This document shows positions 22,276-33,985 of a stretch of 64,000 bases of DNA, piece by piece. The notes beneath the pieces are model-generated. The model was not told where the DNA came from and ran no database searches. It saw nothing but the letters and a program-made list of their open reading frames with translations. Origin of the DNA: Voacanga thouarsii (taxonomy: Eukaryota > Streptophyta > Magnoliopsida > Gentianales > Apocynaceae); contig JANUWF010000002.1 of the NCBI GenBank assembly GCA_026120185.1, positions 62,001 to 126,000 on the forward strand, read 5' to 3'. Position 1 is the stretch's first letter. The number at the start of each line of letters is the position of its first letter. The translations under genes and the position numbers were made by a program.

Positions 22276-24104
22276 TGGTGGGATGTATGCCCTCTCAGGC
22301 TAGGTTTCTGATGTAATCTTAATTTGTATTAATAAAAGTTTTATTATTAGAAATTATTTGTGAATTTTTCCCATTACTTTTTGTGCACATTTTTGCTGGA
22401 AAAGACCTATTGTATTTAAGTAAATGGTTTATGTGAATGGATGTCTTTTACAGTTAGGTATGGACCATGGGTTACTTAACACATAAACTATTGTTCTTAA
22501 TCGAATGGTGAGAATGTGAATCTCATCATGGTAAGATCATTGTGGTATGAATTCTAAATGTGGAATGGCTTACCTTTAGCCAATATGTAGTCTTCTCATT
22601 TCATAACACAAGCATATTTCGAATACATAAAGCTGGACTTGTAGTAGTAGTTTTTAAAAGTACTATATGGTAGAAACCTAGACTATTACTGCTATAGCGT
22701 GAACTTATACTCTACATCTTGAGTATGAGTTGGTGGTCTGATGAAGTTGGAAACGTATGCTTTGATGTACTATATAGTTAAGGTTTTTTTGTAGGACCAA
22801 TATGCTTATATGTTAGGTATATGTGACTAGTTAGTTAAGACAGGTTTATACAAGATAGCTTCTATGCTATATTGCCCCTAGTGGCTGTCCGAATGATCTA
22901 AATATCTAGGGCCCTGCGGAACATGACTTGGATATTTGCTTTAGGGTAGCTCTCTTGGAAAGTGAAAATATTCCAAAAGCCGTGGATCATTACATTAGAA
23001 ACCTAAGGATGGTAGATGTCTTTTAGAGAGGTGTTAGTACACTTCTTCCTCTCTAATTGAACGGCGATGTGTAGAGGAGTATTTTAGTCATTACACCTGT
23101 AGGACAGAGACATTGCTAACACAACATTGTCCTTAGGGTTAATATTTCCTTATGGTGATATTAAGAAATATTTGAAACACAAAATATTGCTATTTATATA
23201 GCAAGGATATTTCGATCATTTTAGTAGCCAAGGCGATATGTCTTTTTGGTCATCGGAATAGCCTATAGTCCTAATTATTTTTAGATTGAGGAAATGGTCT
23301 CAGTTAAAGAGGATTTTATTTTATTCGGAAAGTGTAATTTATTATTGGACTTGAATAAAATAAAAGTTTGAGAGAAATTAAATTAAGTTTATTGTCTGGT
23401 TTAATTGGTTAATAAATTATTCAGGGCCTAAGTCCTAATTGAATAATTGGAAAGATTAACCCAGGTCTAAACTAGATAAAAAAAAAAAGGCTTGAATAAT
23501 TATCTTGATCTATTTGGGCTCATTAATTATTTATTGAGTTTTTTTTATAAGCCCAAAAAATAAACAATTAAGATTTATTAGTTATAGGCTCATTGAGTCT
23601 AAGGAAAATAATAAAAATATTTTATGGCCAAATAGCCTGGACTAAAGAGTTTTTTTTTTTTTTTTCATAGAACAGAAGAATTTAGCACTAGCTAAACGTC
23701 TTCTATTGATAACATTTGGATGGCTTTGAAAATCTAAATTATGGGGAGTTGATGTTATCCAGAGAGCCGTGTATATAGTGACACACACGACTGTGGAAAA
23801 AAAATGCTGGTTTTCTTTCCTCTCATTTTTCCTTCTTCCTTGATACTGCTAATTTGATAACAAAGAGTTAAGAGATATAAAGGCTATTTTCCTCACCTAG
23901 ATTGTATTCACCAATAGAATTTAGGCAGAGGAATATTCCGAGAATTGGAAAGCTCGTGCATTCATGCAAGCAAGAAGACGTAGATGGCTAGCGGGCTTTG
24001 AACCATAAGCTTCAAGAAGTAGAGGAGAAGACGTCCTTGTTGTTCATTTGTCTTCCTCAACATCGAAGACAATCATTAAGTGCAGAGGTAAAAGGGACAA
24101 AATA
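22276..24104 (+). mobile_element. Copia-type LTR, first of a tandem pair, 3' end missing
   Basis: Starts TGGTGGGATGTATGCCC next to the AGTTG target duplication (22271-22275). It follows the copia LTR seen at 51595-53525: TTAATAAAAG early on, then about 1.7 kb ending in a leader with GCAGAGGTAAA. It stops at about 24104, without the last 110 bases or so, and runs directly into a second LTR start. The right partner of the target duplication is at 37798-37802. No coding sequence. Confidence 0.85.
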
Positions 24105-26011
24105 TTTGGATGTATGCTCTCTTAGAGTAGGTTTCTAATGTAATTTTGACTTGTATTAATAAAAGTATTATTCTTAGAAATTGTTTGTGAATTCTTCTTT
24201 ATTTTTGTGCACAATTTCATTGGAAAAAACCCATTATATTTAAGTAAAGAGTTCATATGAATGGAGATTTTTTACAGTAAGGTATGGACCTTGGGTTACT
24301 TAACACATAAGCTATTGTTCTTAATCGAAAGATAAGAATAGGAATCTTATCATGTTAAGGTTATTGTGTTATGAATTCTAAATAGGGAATGGCTTACCTT
24401 TAGCCAATAAGTAGTCTTCTTATATCATAACACAAGCGTATTTTGAATATGTAGAACTGGACATATAGTAGGGGTTTCTAAAAAGTACTATATGGTAGAA
24501 ACCTAGACTACTATCGCTACAGTATGGACTTGTACTCTACAGCTTGAGTATGAGTTGGTGATCTGACGAAGTTAAGAGCGTATGCTTTGACATACTATAG
24601 TTGAGGTTCTTTAGTTGGACCAATATACTTATATATTGAGTATATGTAACTAGTTGTTAAGGCAGACTTATACAAGATAGCTTTTACACTATATTGCCGC
24701 TTGTGGTTGTTCGAATGATCTAATTATCCAGGGCCCTAGGGAACATGACTTAGATATTTGCTTTAAGATAGCTCCCTTGGAAAGCAAAAATATTCCGGTA
24801 GACGTCTTTTAGAGATGTGTTAGTACACTTTTTCCTCTCTAAATGCATGGCGATGTGTATAGGGGTGTTTTAGTCATTTCACCTGTAGGTTGGAGACATA
24901 GCTAACGTAGCATTATCCTTGGGTTTTTTTTTCCTTATGGTGATATTAAGAAATATTTAAAATGTAAAATACAACTATTTATATAACAGGAGTATTTTGG
25001 TCATTTTAGTAGCCAAGACGATGTGTCTTTTTGGTCCTCGGAATAGCCTATACGTCCAAATTAATTTTGGGTCGAAGAAATGGTCTGGTTAAAAAGGATT
25101 TTATTTTATCCAGGAAGTTAATTTATTATTGGATTGGAATAAAATAAAAGAACGAGAGAAATTAAATTAAATTTATTATCTAGTTAAATTGGTTAACCAA
25201 TTATTTAGGGCCTAAGCCCAAATTGAATAATTAGAAAATTGACCTGGGCCTAAACTAGATAAAAAGGCTTAAATGATTATTTTAATTCATTTGGGCTCAT
25301 TAATTATTTATTGGGTTATTTTATAGACCCAGAAAATAAATAATTAATGTTTAGTATTTTGGGCTGATTAGGTCCAAGGAAAAATAGTAAATGATATTAA
25401 CAGCCCAATACCTTAGAGTAAAGGGTTCTTTTTTTTTTTTTTTTAATTCACAGAATAGAAGAGTTTAGGCTAAGCTAAATCTCTTCTCTTGATAGCTTCC
25501 GAGTGTTTTGAAATATGAAAACCCCAGTGTTTTTGCGTATCATAGAAAAGCCGTGTTTTCATTCATTCACAGAGAACACACGAGAAAAAAAAAAAAAAAT
25601 AGAAGCCTTGTTTTTCTTCTTCTCTCTCATTCTTCCTTTTTCCTTAATCTTCTTGATTTTGCAAATTAATAGCAAAGGGTCAAGAGTATTGAGACGTTGG
25701 TTTTCCTCGCCTAAGGTGTGTCACCAACGAGAATTAGGTGGTTGAATATTCTAAGCCCTTAAATGCTTTGGCGTTCAGGCAAGCGAGACGAAGTAGGCAG
25801 ATCACAGGTTTTCAACCAGTGAAGTAGCTACTTCTGTGGTCTAGTAGGTCTTTTCACAGACAAAGAAACCAAAATCGTGCAGAGGTAATATATTTTTTAA
25901 AACCTTCCACTATTTGATCTGTGCATTTGTTTTTGCCTCTGTATACCTGTGTGTGCATGGTTTTTCTTGTCTTTCAAGCTTAAAAAAAAACTTCTGCGGT
26001 GTTATTATTAG
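24105..26011 (+). mobile_element. Copia-type LTR, second of a tandem pair, split by gypsy element C
   Basis: Begins with GGATGTATGCTCTC, matching the start of the previous LTR, and is collinear with it to GCAGAGGTAAT at about 25882. It continues into the last part (CATGGTTTTTC, TCAAGC). Gypsy element C is inserted after ATTAG (26007-26011), and the last 58 bases of the LTR lie at 37740-37797. No internal copia region exists between the two LTRs. Confidence 0.85.
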
Positions 26012-26281
26012 TGTAATACCCTACCCAAAACCACATTTGACCTATGAGGAAAAAGTCATGCATTGCATAGCATTTTGCATTTCATTTGATATTTTAAAAA
26101 TTATGCTTGCATAGGTGCATGTGATTTTCAAGGTTGCTCTTGCATTGATTTCTTTGTGGGAAATAATTGTTTTGTAGCATTAATTGGAAATTGTTTTGGG
26201 TAAAATTTAGTAGAGGAAATGGAGGGATGAGAACTAAGGTGAAAAGAATTTCTTAGAGATATATTAACATCGGAGTTGATT

Positions 26282-26333
26282 TGGAATAGCGGTTAGGTTT
26301 GGTGATTATCCCTCGGTGACCCGAGTTCGAATC
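26282..26333 (+). promoter_or_regulatory. tRNA-like A and B boxes in 5' LTR of C
   Basis: TGGAATAGCGG followed by GGTGACCCGAGTTCGAATC, which resembles a tRNA T-arm region. The 3' LTR keeps it at 34667-34718. Confidence 0.55.
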
Positions 26334-28577
26334 TTACCTCTTGTGAATTTTATCTTTCTTTTCGAATTCTTTTTCTAGGTTTCTTCATGCCTTGGCCAAA
26401 AAACCCTAGTTATCCTTGTGAATTTCAACGCCATCTTCTTAGGGGATAAGTCTCCATATTTATCTCCTAAATTCAGGGATTTTTTATAAGGATAAAGACT
26501 AAATTTTATTTCAGCTCATATCCTCTTTAATTTTTAAAAATCTTAGCTAGAATAATTAAATTCCGGCTTGTATTTATCTAATTAGATTTTATATTAGTTA
26601 GCTTGAATTAATTTGTTATTTTCCTAGCAAAATATCTTGTTGATTTTGAACTTAGAACCCTAGCTGAAAATCTGGAAAATTTTCCAGCTTTGTGCCACCA
26701 CCCTTGGAGCACTCCTAGCTCAACATAAACTCTTCCAAGACTAAAGAATATTATCCTAAATCTTCTTGCAAATAAGGTTTTAATCAAATCCTAAACAAAT
26801 CAAATTTTGTTCCTCATATCTTGCAGATTTTTGGTCAGCCTTGTGCATGCACAATCTGCACGAAAATTATGCACTCCTAAGGGCATCCAAACTCTTCTAA
26901 ACCTAGCTCAAATCACCTAAAACACTTCTCACCAATTTAGATTACTTTAGCTACACAAATCAGATTTTTATCCCCTTCAATTTCTAGAATTTCAGCCAGC
27001 TTGTGCACAGAATTTCGGTCAGCATTGCACACATTATTCTGCACGAAATTTTGCACTCCAAGACATACCAAAACACCTTATGGATTAAGCCAATTTACAT
27101 CACCTAAAACTCTCACTTTTCCTCTCTAATTTGCGGCAGCACAACAACCAAAATAGCCCAGAATTTTCTCTCTCTTGTTCAGTAATTTTCGCACAGCACA
27201 CACACCCTTCTTGCACAGAATTTTTGGTTGACAAAACCCACTCAAACTTCTTCTAGTTTTGGACAAAAACCTGAACACGCACAACCCTATCCTTGAGCAC
27301 TATTTCAGCCAGCCTAGGAGAGCAATTCCAGATTATTTTTCTTTCCTTAACCTCTCTGAATTTCGGCCAGCAATCAGGTACAGCAAGCTGCCAGATTTTT
27401 GGCCTTGCTGCCAAGGAAGTTTAGAGCTGTTAGGAGACCTTCATAACATCAACTTCCAATCCTATATCAGACTCTCCTAACCCTAAACCAAGTTAGCCGT
27501 CCACTACCTCTTTGCTGCATGAAAATTCCAGCAAACACTCTCCTACAAATTTTGAAAAACATAAGAGCAATCCCTAGCAAAAATCAAACGCACCCTAAGG
27601 TAACCAAAAATCCTCTCAACCTCTCAATTCCTTTCTTCCACTAATTCTTCCCTTTTTCCTCTCTTGAACCACACCATATAAGGGCTGATCTCACATTTCT
27701 TTCTTAATTTTGGGTCAAGAGGAGCAAAGAAGGTAGCTTTTCTCATCTTTTCAAACGAACTCGGGACGATCACCATAGGAGCATCAAGATCTTGTTAATC
27801 CGGTGGTTGTAAGGTAAAGGAATTCTTACCCTTAAGGTTGAAGCTAATTCTTAATGTGATTGATGATGTCTATGGAAGTAAGATAGCTTGATGAATGTGT
27901 TTAGTTGCGATAAATGAGTATTTTGAGATAAGTATTGTATCAAGCATGTTCAATAGATAGCGATGCTATGTTTGATATGATAATGATGGACGTGAATTGT
28001 GATGGTTAAGTCAAGACCTTTTTGATATATTGTTCATATCTTTGATGGATATATGGTCTTAGTGTATGTACTTTGAGGAATGGGTGATTTATTTGAAGTT
28101 AGATAATAGATCATGAGTTGTTATGGGAATAAATGAGTTTAAATGCATGCTTGAGTCGATTGAGACCCATATCATGATATTATGTGATTCTAGATCAGGA
28201 GGTTATCTAAAGGAAGTGAGCAGTTGATTTTTATCTTGTTTATTTGAGGCGTATCAAGTAAGTCCTTGCATAAACGTTTTTGTTAAATGCTTGTGGGGTG
28301 GCAAGTCGAATGTTGTAAAGCTTTGTAAAGATATTGTTGATCTATGATTATTTGGGTTGTAAACGTGGGTGTGTATTCACTAAATGGTTTTGTCAAACTA
28401 ATACCTTTATCAAGAACTATTCTTTCTCTTAAACATTTTAGAAAACTCTTTTTAAAGAAAACCACGTTTTACAAAGCTAAGGTATAGAATCATTGTGAAT
28501 CAGGTATTGATGGATATATTCGTTGAGTACTCAATAAGGGTAGGCTAACAATACTAGTTTTGGAGGGCTTGAGTGAG

Positions 28578-28606
28578 TCTTCTGGCAAGCGGCTACCTCC
28601 AGAAGA
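28578..28606 (+). other. Conserved hairpin in central LTR block
   Basis: TCTTCTGG and CCAGAAGA are perfect 8-bp arms around a 13-base loop. The 3' LTR has the same arms at 36961-36989; copy A's LTR has a 7-bp version with a G-U pair at 1878-1904. Confidence 0.6.
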
Positions 28607-29353
28607 TAAGCTCTTCTTGAAAAGGCGACAGTATTAATTGGTCAGGCCGGTCCGAGCTAGCATTTGTACCTGGTAAGATATTATTTTCCTGGCATGGACA
28701 CTCGGATAGTTTTGTTGGGTGTAGAGATGGAGGAGTATCTCACCCTGTGGGCCGTACACCCACCTTTGATCAGATTGCCCAAAGTGTGCTAATTTGATCT
28801 TGTCAAGGTGCACAAAGTATGGTGCCTTGACCGTTTTCTTATCATGGGGCTCAAAATGTGGCACTATGACTGTTTATTCGAGTCAATGATTTATTTTGTA
28901 CAAAGTGTGACAATGAGGAAACTCCACTCTTTGCAAAGAGAAATTATTTATGACTTGCCAAATATTTCTGCAAATATTTTAAGCATACACGAACTATTCA
29001 AAGTACCATGTGCACACACATGACTTACTGAGATGTTAATCTCACACTGTTTTATGTCTTGCTTTCAGGAGATTGATTATATTGAGCAAGCGGGATGTGT
29101 AATAGTTGAAGCTTTTGTTATTTTCATTCTGTTAAGGGAGATAATTGTTGATTTATGCTTCTGGAACAGTTGTTTGCTTTTATTTAGTTTCGCTCCAGAT
29201 TGGGCCTGATGTAATAAGAATTTCCCTTTATTTATCTAAGTTTGATTTCCGTGGTTTGTCTTTATATCTTGTACCTCGTTTTAAAGACCCCTTGTCCTCG
29301 GGACGAAGCGACATCCCCGCTCTTTTAGGGTACGTAGTAGGGGGTGTTAAAAT

Positions 29354-29366
29354 TGGTATCAGAGCC
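29354..29366 (+). other. Primer binding site of element C
   Basis: TGGTATCAGAGCC, complementary to the 3' end of plant initiator tRNA-Met, two bases after the 5' LTR. Confidence 0.93.
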
Positions 29367-29451
29367 TAGGTTTAGGTAATTACTTGACTTGCTGGATTTT
29401 TATTCCTTAAATATTTTGATCTGGTTCTAATCTGTGCATTTTGTTTATAGG

Positions 29452-30326
29452 ATGGTCATGAGAGTTGCATCGGCTGTCAGAGACTGGTTCGCTGGTTGTG
29501 GGAATCCACCTGCCCCACTACCTATAGTGGATCCACCTTCATCTGATTCAGAGACAGAGCCTGAGGGATGTTGGTTTTTGAGTGAGGACGAGATGGAGTA
29601 TAAGCCGCCTATGCTAGATGACCCGGTTGTCGAGGCAGAGATGGAGGTTGATGGGGGCGTAGGCGAGTACGAAGGGGATGATGAGGGTGAGGTAGATGAA
29701 CTTGTTAGTGAGGATGAGGAAGATGAGAAGATGGCTGAGCTGAGTGAAGGAGAGGCAGAGGAGTTTGGGGATGAGGGTGATGATGATAGTGAGGGAGAGA
29801 TGGATGGGATAGATGAGAAGGATAAGGTAGCATGGGAGGCTCCCCGAACCCCGCAGATAGGTGAGTTTGATGGGACTTCTACTTGCTATGACCTCAAGGA
29901 GTCAGTGATGAGGGACACGGGCTGAGAGATGGAGTTACCCTGGCAGTGAGGGAACATAGGCAGCCTGCTTTAGGGATGGACGATAAGGGGAAAGAGAAGT
30001 TAGAAGAGGGTCCTAAGAGGGGCAGACTTTGATATAGACTGGGGATAGATGCTAAGTTGAGAAGAGAGGGCTTGTTTGACCTAGATGACTCGGGGAATGA
30101 GAGGCCTGCACCTAAAAGTGCGATTAAATTAGCTTCGGATGAGTTCTATGAGACCACTATGAGAGCCAAGAGGGGCAATGAGGTTGATTTAGGTCAGCTA
30201 AGTAAGAGCGCTGACCCGATTGGTTTCGCGAGTGATTATGTGGGGAAACCCGATAGCTCTGTGGGGTGGCTCGTGGAACCAACCTCTGACGATTCGAATG
30301 CCTCTGTTGGCTCTAGCGGTGAGTAG
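29452..30326 (+). pseudogene. Acidic extra ORF upstream of gag, element C
   Basis: The longest copy, about 290 codons. ATG at 29452 follows a T-rich tract ending TATAG. The N terminus MVMRVASAVRDW is basic/hydrophobic; next is a Pro/Ser linker, the motif SDSETEPEGCWFLSEDE, then about 80 residues dominated by Asp/Glu. A frameshift near 29920 and a TGA near 30029 separate this from the C-terminal part, which contains RPAPKSAIKLASDEFYE and ends GFASDYVGKPDSSVGWLVEP plus a Ser/Asp tail, with TAG at 30324-30326. Conserved motifs at both ends recur at 2713 and 39265, in a different LTR subfamily. No transmembrane segment or known domain is apparent; a chromatin- or histone-binding acidic protein is only a guess. 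Confidence 0.75.
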
Positions 30327-30646
30327 AGTATAGAAGGCTAGCAGCATTTTCTCTCTCTTTTTTTGGATTTACATTCTTTTGTTCATTGATTCCTTTTAAA
30401 GAAGCATGTTGCTTGTAGGGTTCGATTATTTTATTGAATAAAATGGTATCCCATGTGATTACCCCTTCTTTATAAAAGTATGATTTTTATGAAAAGCATG
30501 AGTTTTATTTATTACTTGGTTTCTCCCTACATAATATCATCAAATTTTCTTTTGAAATAAGTAAATATTATTGTTATCTAATCATGCACCTAAGCATACT
30601 TTTTTCCCCTTGGTAACTATCTGACTTTGAGTGAATGAGATCAAAG
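30327..30646 (+). other. Spacer between acidic ORF and gag, element C
   Basis: AT-rich, no frame, collinear with the spacers at 3441 and 39994. Nothing else is seen. Confidence 0.6.
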
Positions 30647-30893
30647 ATGGCACCAAGATGCAGACAGTCGTTCATAGCAGAACCGTGCAGGAAAGTGGGT
30701 CTTCAACTCCAAAATTTGAGCGGATGCATTGTTCCACACCCGACGTGGAGGAACACTTGCAGCAGGAGCAAGGGTTAGCTTTTGAGAGGCCTCGGGATGT
30801 GACTATGGGACAAGCTTTTGACAAGATGGCTTCGATCCTTTAGAATTTAACCAAGAAAGTGGACAAGGTGGCCAAGAGATCACCGCGGGGGGT
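30647..30893 (+). pseudogene. gag: gag N-terminal remnant, element C
   Basis: ATG 30647 opens MAPRCRQ, but the Gag-like frame is offset from it: EQGLAFERPRDVTMGQAF and FDKMASIL followed by TAG (30841) and VDKVAKRSPRG. It then joins GGQKPQVKAKVFAL directly, which is the region just before protease in A and D. By comparison with D, about 870 bases covering capsid and both zinc knuckles are missing. The reading frame is kept across the junction into protease. Confidence 0.8.
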
Positions 30894-31400
30894 GGGAGGT
30901 CAGAAACCCCAAGTGAAGGCTAAGGTCTTTGCCCTGAACCGAGAAGAAATTGGAGCAGATGCAGTAGTAATTAAAGGTAACCTTTCTATCTAAGGACGTC
31001 TTGTTAGTGTTTTGATAGATCCAAGATCCACACACTCTTATGTAAGTAATGTATGTGCATCGCATTTGGGTTGGGAAGGAAAGAAATTGCCCTATACTTT
31101 AATAGTAAGCTCACATTTGGGAAAAGTGGTAGAAGCGGGTAAGTTAATGGAAAGCTGTGAAGTTGAGATAGGGAAGGAGATTCTGGAAGCAGACCTTATA
31201 ATTTTTCCCATTGATGATTATGACCTGATCATGGGCATGGATTGGTTGTCGAAGCACGGAGCTCTTGTTGACTGCAAGGTCAAGACTGTGCAATTTGTGA
31301 GACCCGGGTGAGATGTGATTGAATTTAATGGTAAGCGGGCAAAGGAACTGAAATTCTTGATTGCTGGTGCTAAGGCTCGAAAGTTGCTTAGGAGCAGATG
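30894..31400 (+). pseudogene. pol: Aspartic protease part of pol, element C
   Basis: VLIDPRSTHSYVS has its active-site Asp at 31018-31020; the usual Gly after DP is Arg. KKLPYTLIVSS, EADLIIFPIDDYDLIMGMDW and KHGALVDCKVKTVQFVRPG follow. Stops: TAA at 30991 before the active site, TGA at 31309. The frame is the same as that of the gag remnant and the start of RT. Confidence 0.88.
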
Positions 31401-32362
31401 TGCAGGATAGCTGGTGTATCTTCTGAACAAACCTAAAGATCAGTGTACCTTGGAGAGTACTGAGGTGGTAAAGGATTTTCCAGACGTCTTCCCTACTGAG
31501 CTCACTTCTCTACCCCCTGAGCGAGAAGTTGAGTTTACCGTGGATTTGATTCCTGGAGCAGAACCTGTGTCAAGAACCCCCTACCGTATGGCACCGACGG
31601 AACTGAATGAATTAAAGGAGCAACTGGAAGAGTTAGTGAGGCAAGGGTATATTCGACCAAGTACGTCGCCATGGGGAGCACCAGTGTTGTTTGTTAAGAA
31701 GAAAGATGGTACTTTGAGATTATGCATCGATTATCGGGGACTGAATAACTTAACAATCAAGAACAAGTATCCTTTACCCTTGATCGACGAGTTGTTTGAT
31801 CAACTTTAGGGCGCAGCTTACTTTTCGAAATTGGACCTGCGGCAAGGATACTACGAGGTGAGGATCAAGGAGGAAGACATTCCCAAGACTGCTTTCAACA
31901 TGTGGTATGGCCATTATGAATTGTGGTAATGCCGTTCAGCGTAACTAACGCAGCAGCGGTTTTCATGGACTTGATGCATCGAGTTTTCCAGCCATATTTG
32001 GACAAGTTTGTGGTCATCTTCATCGATGATATCTTAATCTACTCCAAGAATCCGGAGGATCACGCGGAGCACTTAAGATTGGTTCTGAAAAAGCTGAGGG
32101 AATTCAAGCTCTTCACTAAGTTCAGTAAATGTGAGTTTTGGTTAAACTCGATACCCTTCCTCGGCCAATTGATATCCAAGGATGGGATCAAGGTGGACCC
32201 TGCCAAGGTGGATACCATAGCTAATTGGAAGCAATCGGAGAATACTACCGAGATACGAAGTTTTCTTGGATTGACTGGGTATTATCGGCGTTTCATTAAG
32301 AATTTCTCTACCCTGGCTTCATCGATGACGTGGCTACAAAAGAAGGATGTTGCCTTTGCTTA
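31401..32362 (+). pseudogene. pol: Reverse transcriptase part of pol, element C
   Basis: Long open stretches read [51 protein letters not shown] and [17 protein letters not shown], then TAG at 31807. A one-base loss near 31920 shifts the frame, followed by [24 protein letters not shown] (32019-32030), [32 protein letters not shown] and [17 protein letters not shown]. This is the full length of a chromovirus RT with few defects. Confidence 0.94.
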
Positions 32363-32800
32363 GAGCGAGAAGTGTGAGAAAAGTTTCCAAGAGCTTAAAA
32401 GGAGATTGGTTACAGCGCCAGTGCTGAGTTTACCCGGGCCGACAAGCCCTATGCACTCTACACGGACGCATCCAAGGAAGGTTTGGGAGCGGTGCTGATG
32501 CAGGATAGGAAAGTCATTATTTATGCGTCTAGGAAGCTGAAACCGCATGAGGTCAATTATCTGACCCATGATTTAGAGCTGGCAACCATAGTATTTGGCC
32601 TGAAGAAGTGGCGACATTATCTGTATGGAGCACAATATGAAGTCTTCACCGACCATAAGAGTTTGAAGTACATTTTTACGCAAAAGGACTTGAATCTTCG
32701 GCAACGTAGATGGATGGAGTTCTTGGAAGAGTATAGGTGTCCCATTAATTACCATCTGGGCAAAACGAATGTGGTAGCTGACGCTTTGAGTCGTAAAGTA
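32363..32800 (+). pseudogene. pol: RNase H part of pol, element C
   Basis: TAG at 32360-32362 replaces a Trp. A shift occurs near 32430. Then [20 protein letters not shown] (catalytic Asp in TDAS), [49 protein letters not shown] and [10 protein letters not shown]. The order and spacing match Ty3/gypsy RNase H. Confidence 0.92.
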
Positions 32801-33240
32801 AAGATAGCACACTTGGGAATTCAGGAGGTTTTGGCAGTGCAGGAAATCCTAGAGCATGAAGTAGGAGTTCAAGAGGGGAAGATCTGTGTAAGTAACTTAA
32901 ACCTTGAAGCCCGATTTAGAGCAGGAAATTGTAGCTGCCCAGCAAGACAGTGTGGAGTTTCAGGTTTTCAAAGGAAAAGAGATTGAGAGAGGAGGTAAAG
33001 ATTTTTGGACCAACGAGAAAGGGATACTGTATTTTCGGGACTGGATATGTGTACCTAACACCCAAGACTTAAAGAAGAGGATATTGGATAAAACTCACAG
33101 GAGCAAGTATACCATACCCCCAGGGGAAGTAAAAATGTATCATGACTTGAAGAAGAAATATTGGTGGGCTAGAATGAAGAGAGATGTGGTTCAGTATGTA
33201 TCAACGTGCTTGACATGCCAGAAAGTTAAGGTGGAACATA
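32801..33240 (+). pseudogene. pol: Linker and integrase zinc-binding module, element C
   Basis: A variable Glu-rich linker is followed, after a frameshift near 32910, by RDWICVPNTQDLKKRILDK, the HHCC histidines in HRSKYTIPPGEVKMYHDLKK, and CLTCQKVK (Cys codons at 33207-33218). This is the DNA-end-binding N terminus of retroviral-type integrase. Confidence 0.9.
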
Positions 33241-33985
33241 AGAAGTCTGCAGGTCTACTACAACCGTTACTGATTCCTGAGTTGAAATGGGATGAGGTGA
33301 CTATGGATTTTGTGACTGGTCTTCTGATGTCCAAGGATGCGCAAGGATGCGGTTTGGGTGGTAGTGGACAGACTGACCAAGACAGCACATTTTATACCCG
33401 TGAACGTAAGGGACTCTATGGAAAAGTTAGCTCAGACTTATACCCGAGAAAATGTAAGGTTGCATGGCGTGCCGTCAAGTATCGTATCAGATAGGGACCC
33501 CAGGTTCACTTTGAGATTCTGGAATAAGTTTCAGGAGTCTTTAGATACTACGTTGAAATTCAGCACCTCTGCTCATCCGCAGACCGACAATCAATCCAAA
33601 AGAGTCATTCAGATATTGGAGGATATGCTCCGGGAGTGTATTTTGGACTTTGGAGATAAGTGGATTAGGTGTTTACCGCATGTGGAATTGGCATATAACA
33701 ATAGTCACCAAGCATCGATTGGAATAGCTCCTTGCGAAGCATTATATGGACGGAAATGTCAAGTACCGATATACTGGGAATGGACAAAAGAGGGGGATAT
33801 TAAAAGGACTGGTAAGGTATGTATTTAAGAAATGACGGACAAGGTTAGGGTCATTAGAGAAAGACTGAGGGCAGTGCAAAGTAGACAAAAGAGTTACGTA
33901 GATACGAGGAGGAGGGAACTGGAGTTCCAAGTGGGTGATCGCGTATTCTTGAAGTTGACTCCTAGCAGAGGAATTCTGAGGCAAC
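33241..33985 (+). pseudogene. pol: Integrase catalytic core, element C
   Basis: TMDFVTGLLMSK holds the first Asp. A one-base change in a local AAGGATGCG duplication (33332-33352) shifts the frame. DRLTKTAHFIPVNVRDSMEK, VSDRDPRFTLRFWNKFQES (second Asp) and [20 protein letters not shown] (Glu of the D,D,E triad) follow, then NNSHQASIGIAPCEALYGRK. A TAA at 33826 interrupts VNIQEM-like sequence. Confidence 0.92.

Larger units (their letters stand above)
26012..29351 (+). repeat. 5' LTR of element C
   Basis: TGTAATACCC to GTGTTAAA (CA end mutated to AA), then two bases and the primer binding site. It carries tRNA-like boxes (26282-26333), repeated TTTCGGCCAGC-like motifs between 26826 and 27371, donor-like TAAGGTAA near 27599, a hairpin at 28578-28606 and the terminal CCCC..GGGG hairpin near 29290. 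No gene is seen. Confidence 0.93.

Noticed and set aside
28740..28930. CRISPR-like spaced AAAGTGTG words in the LTR of element C
   Set aside because: The words are short, unevenly spaced and imperfect, and the context is a plant LTR.
29354..29366. Possible tRNA-Met gene
   Set aside because: Only the 3'-end complement used as primer binding site is present, with no cloverleaf around it.
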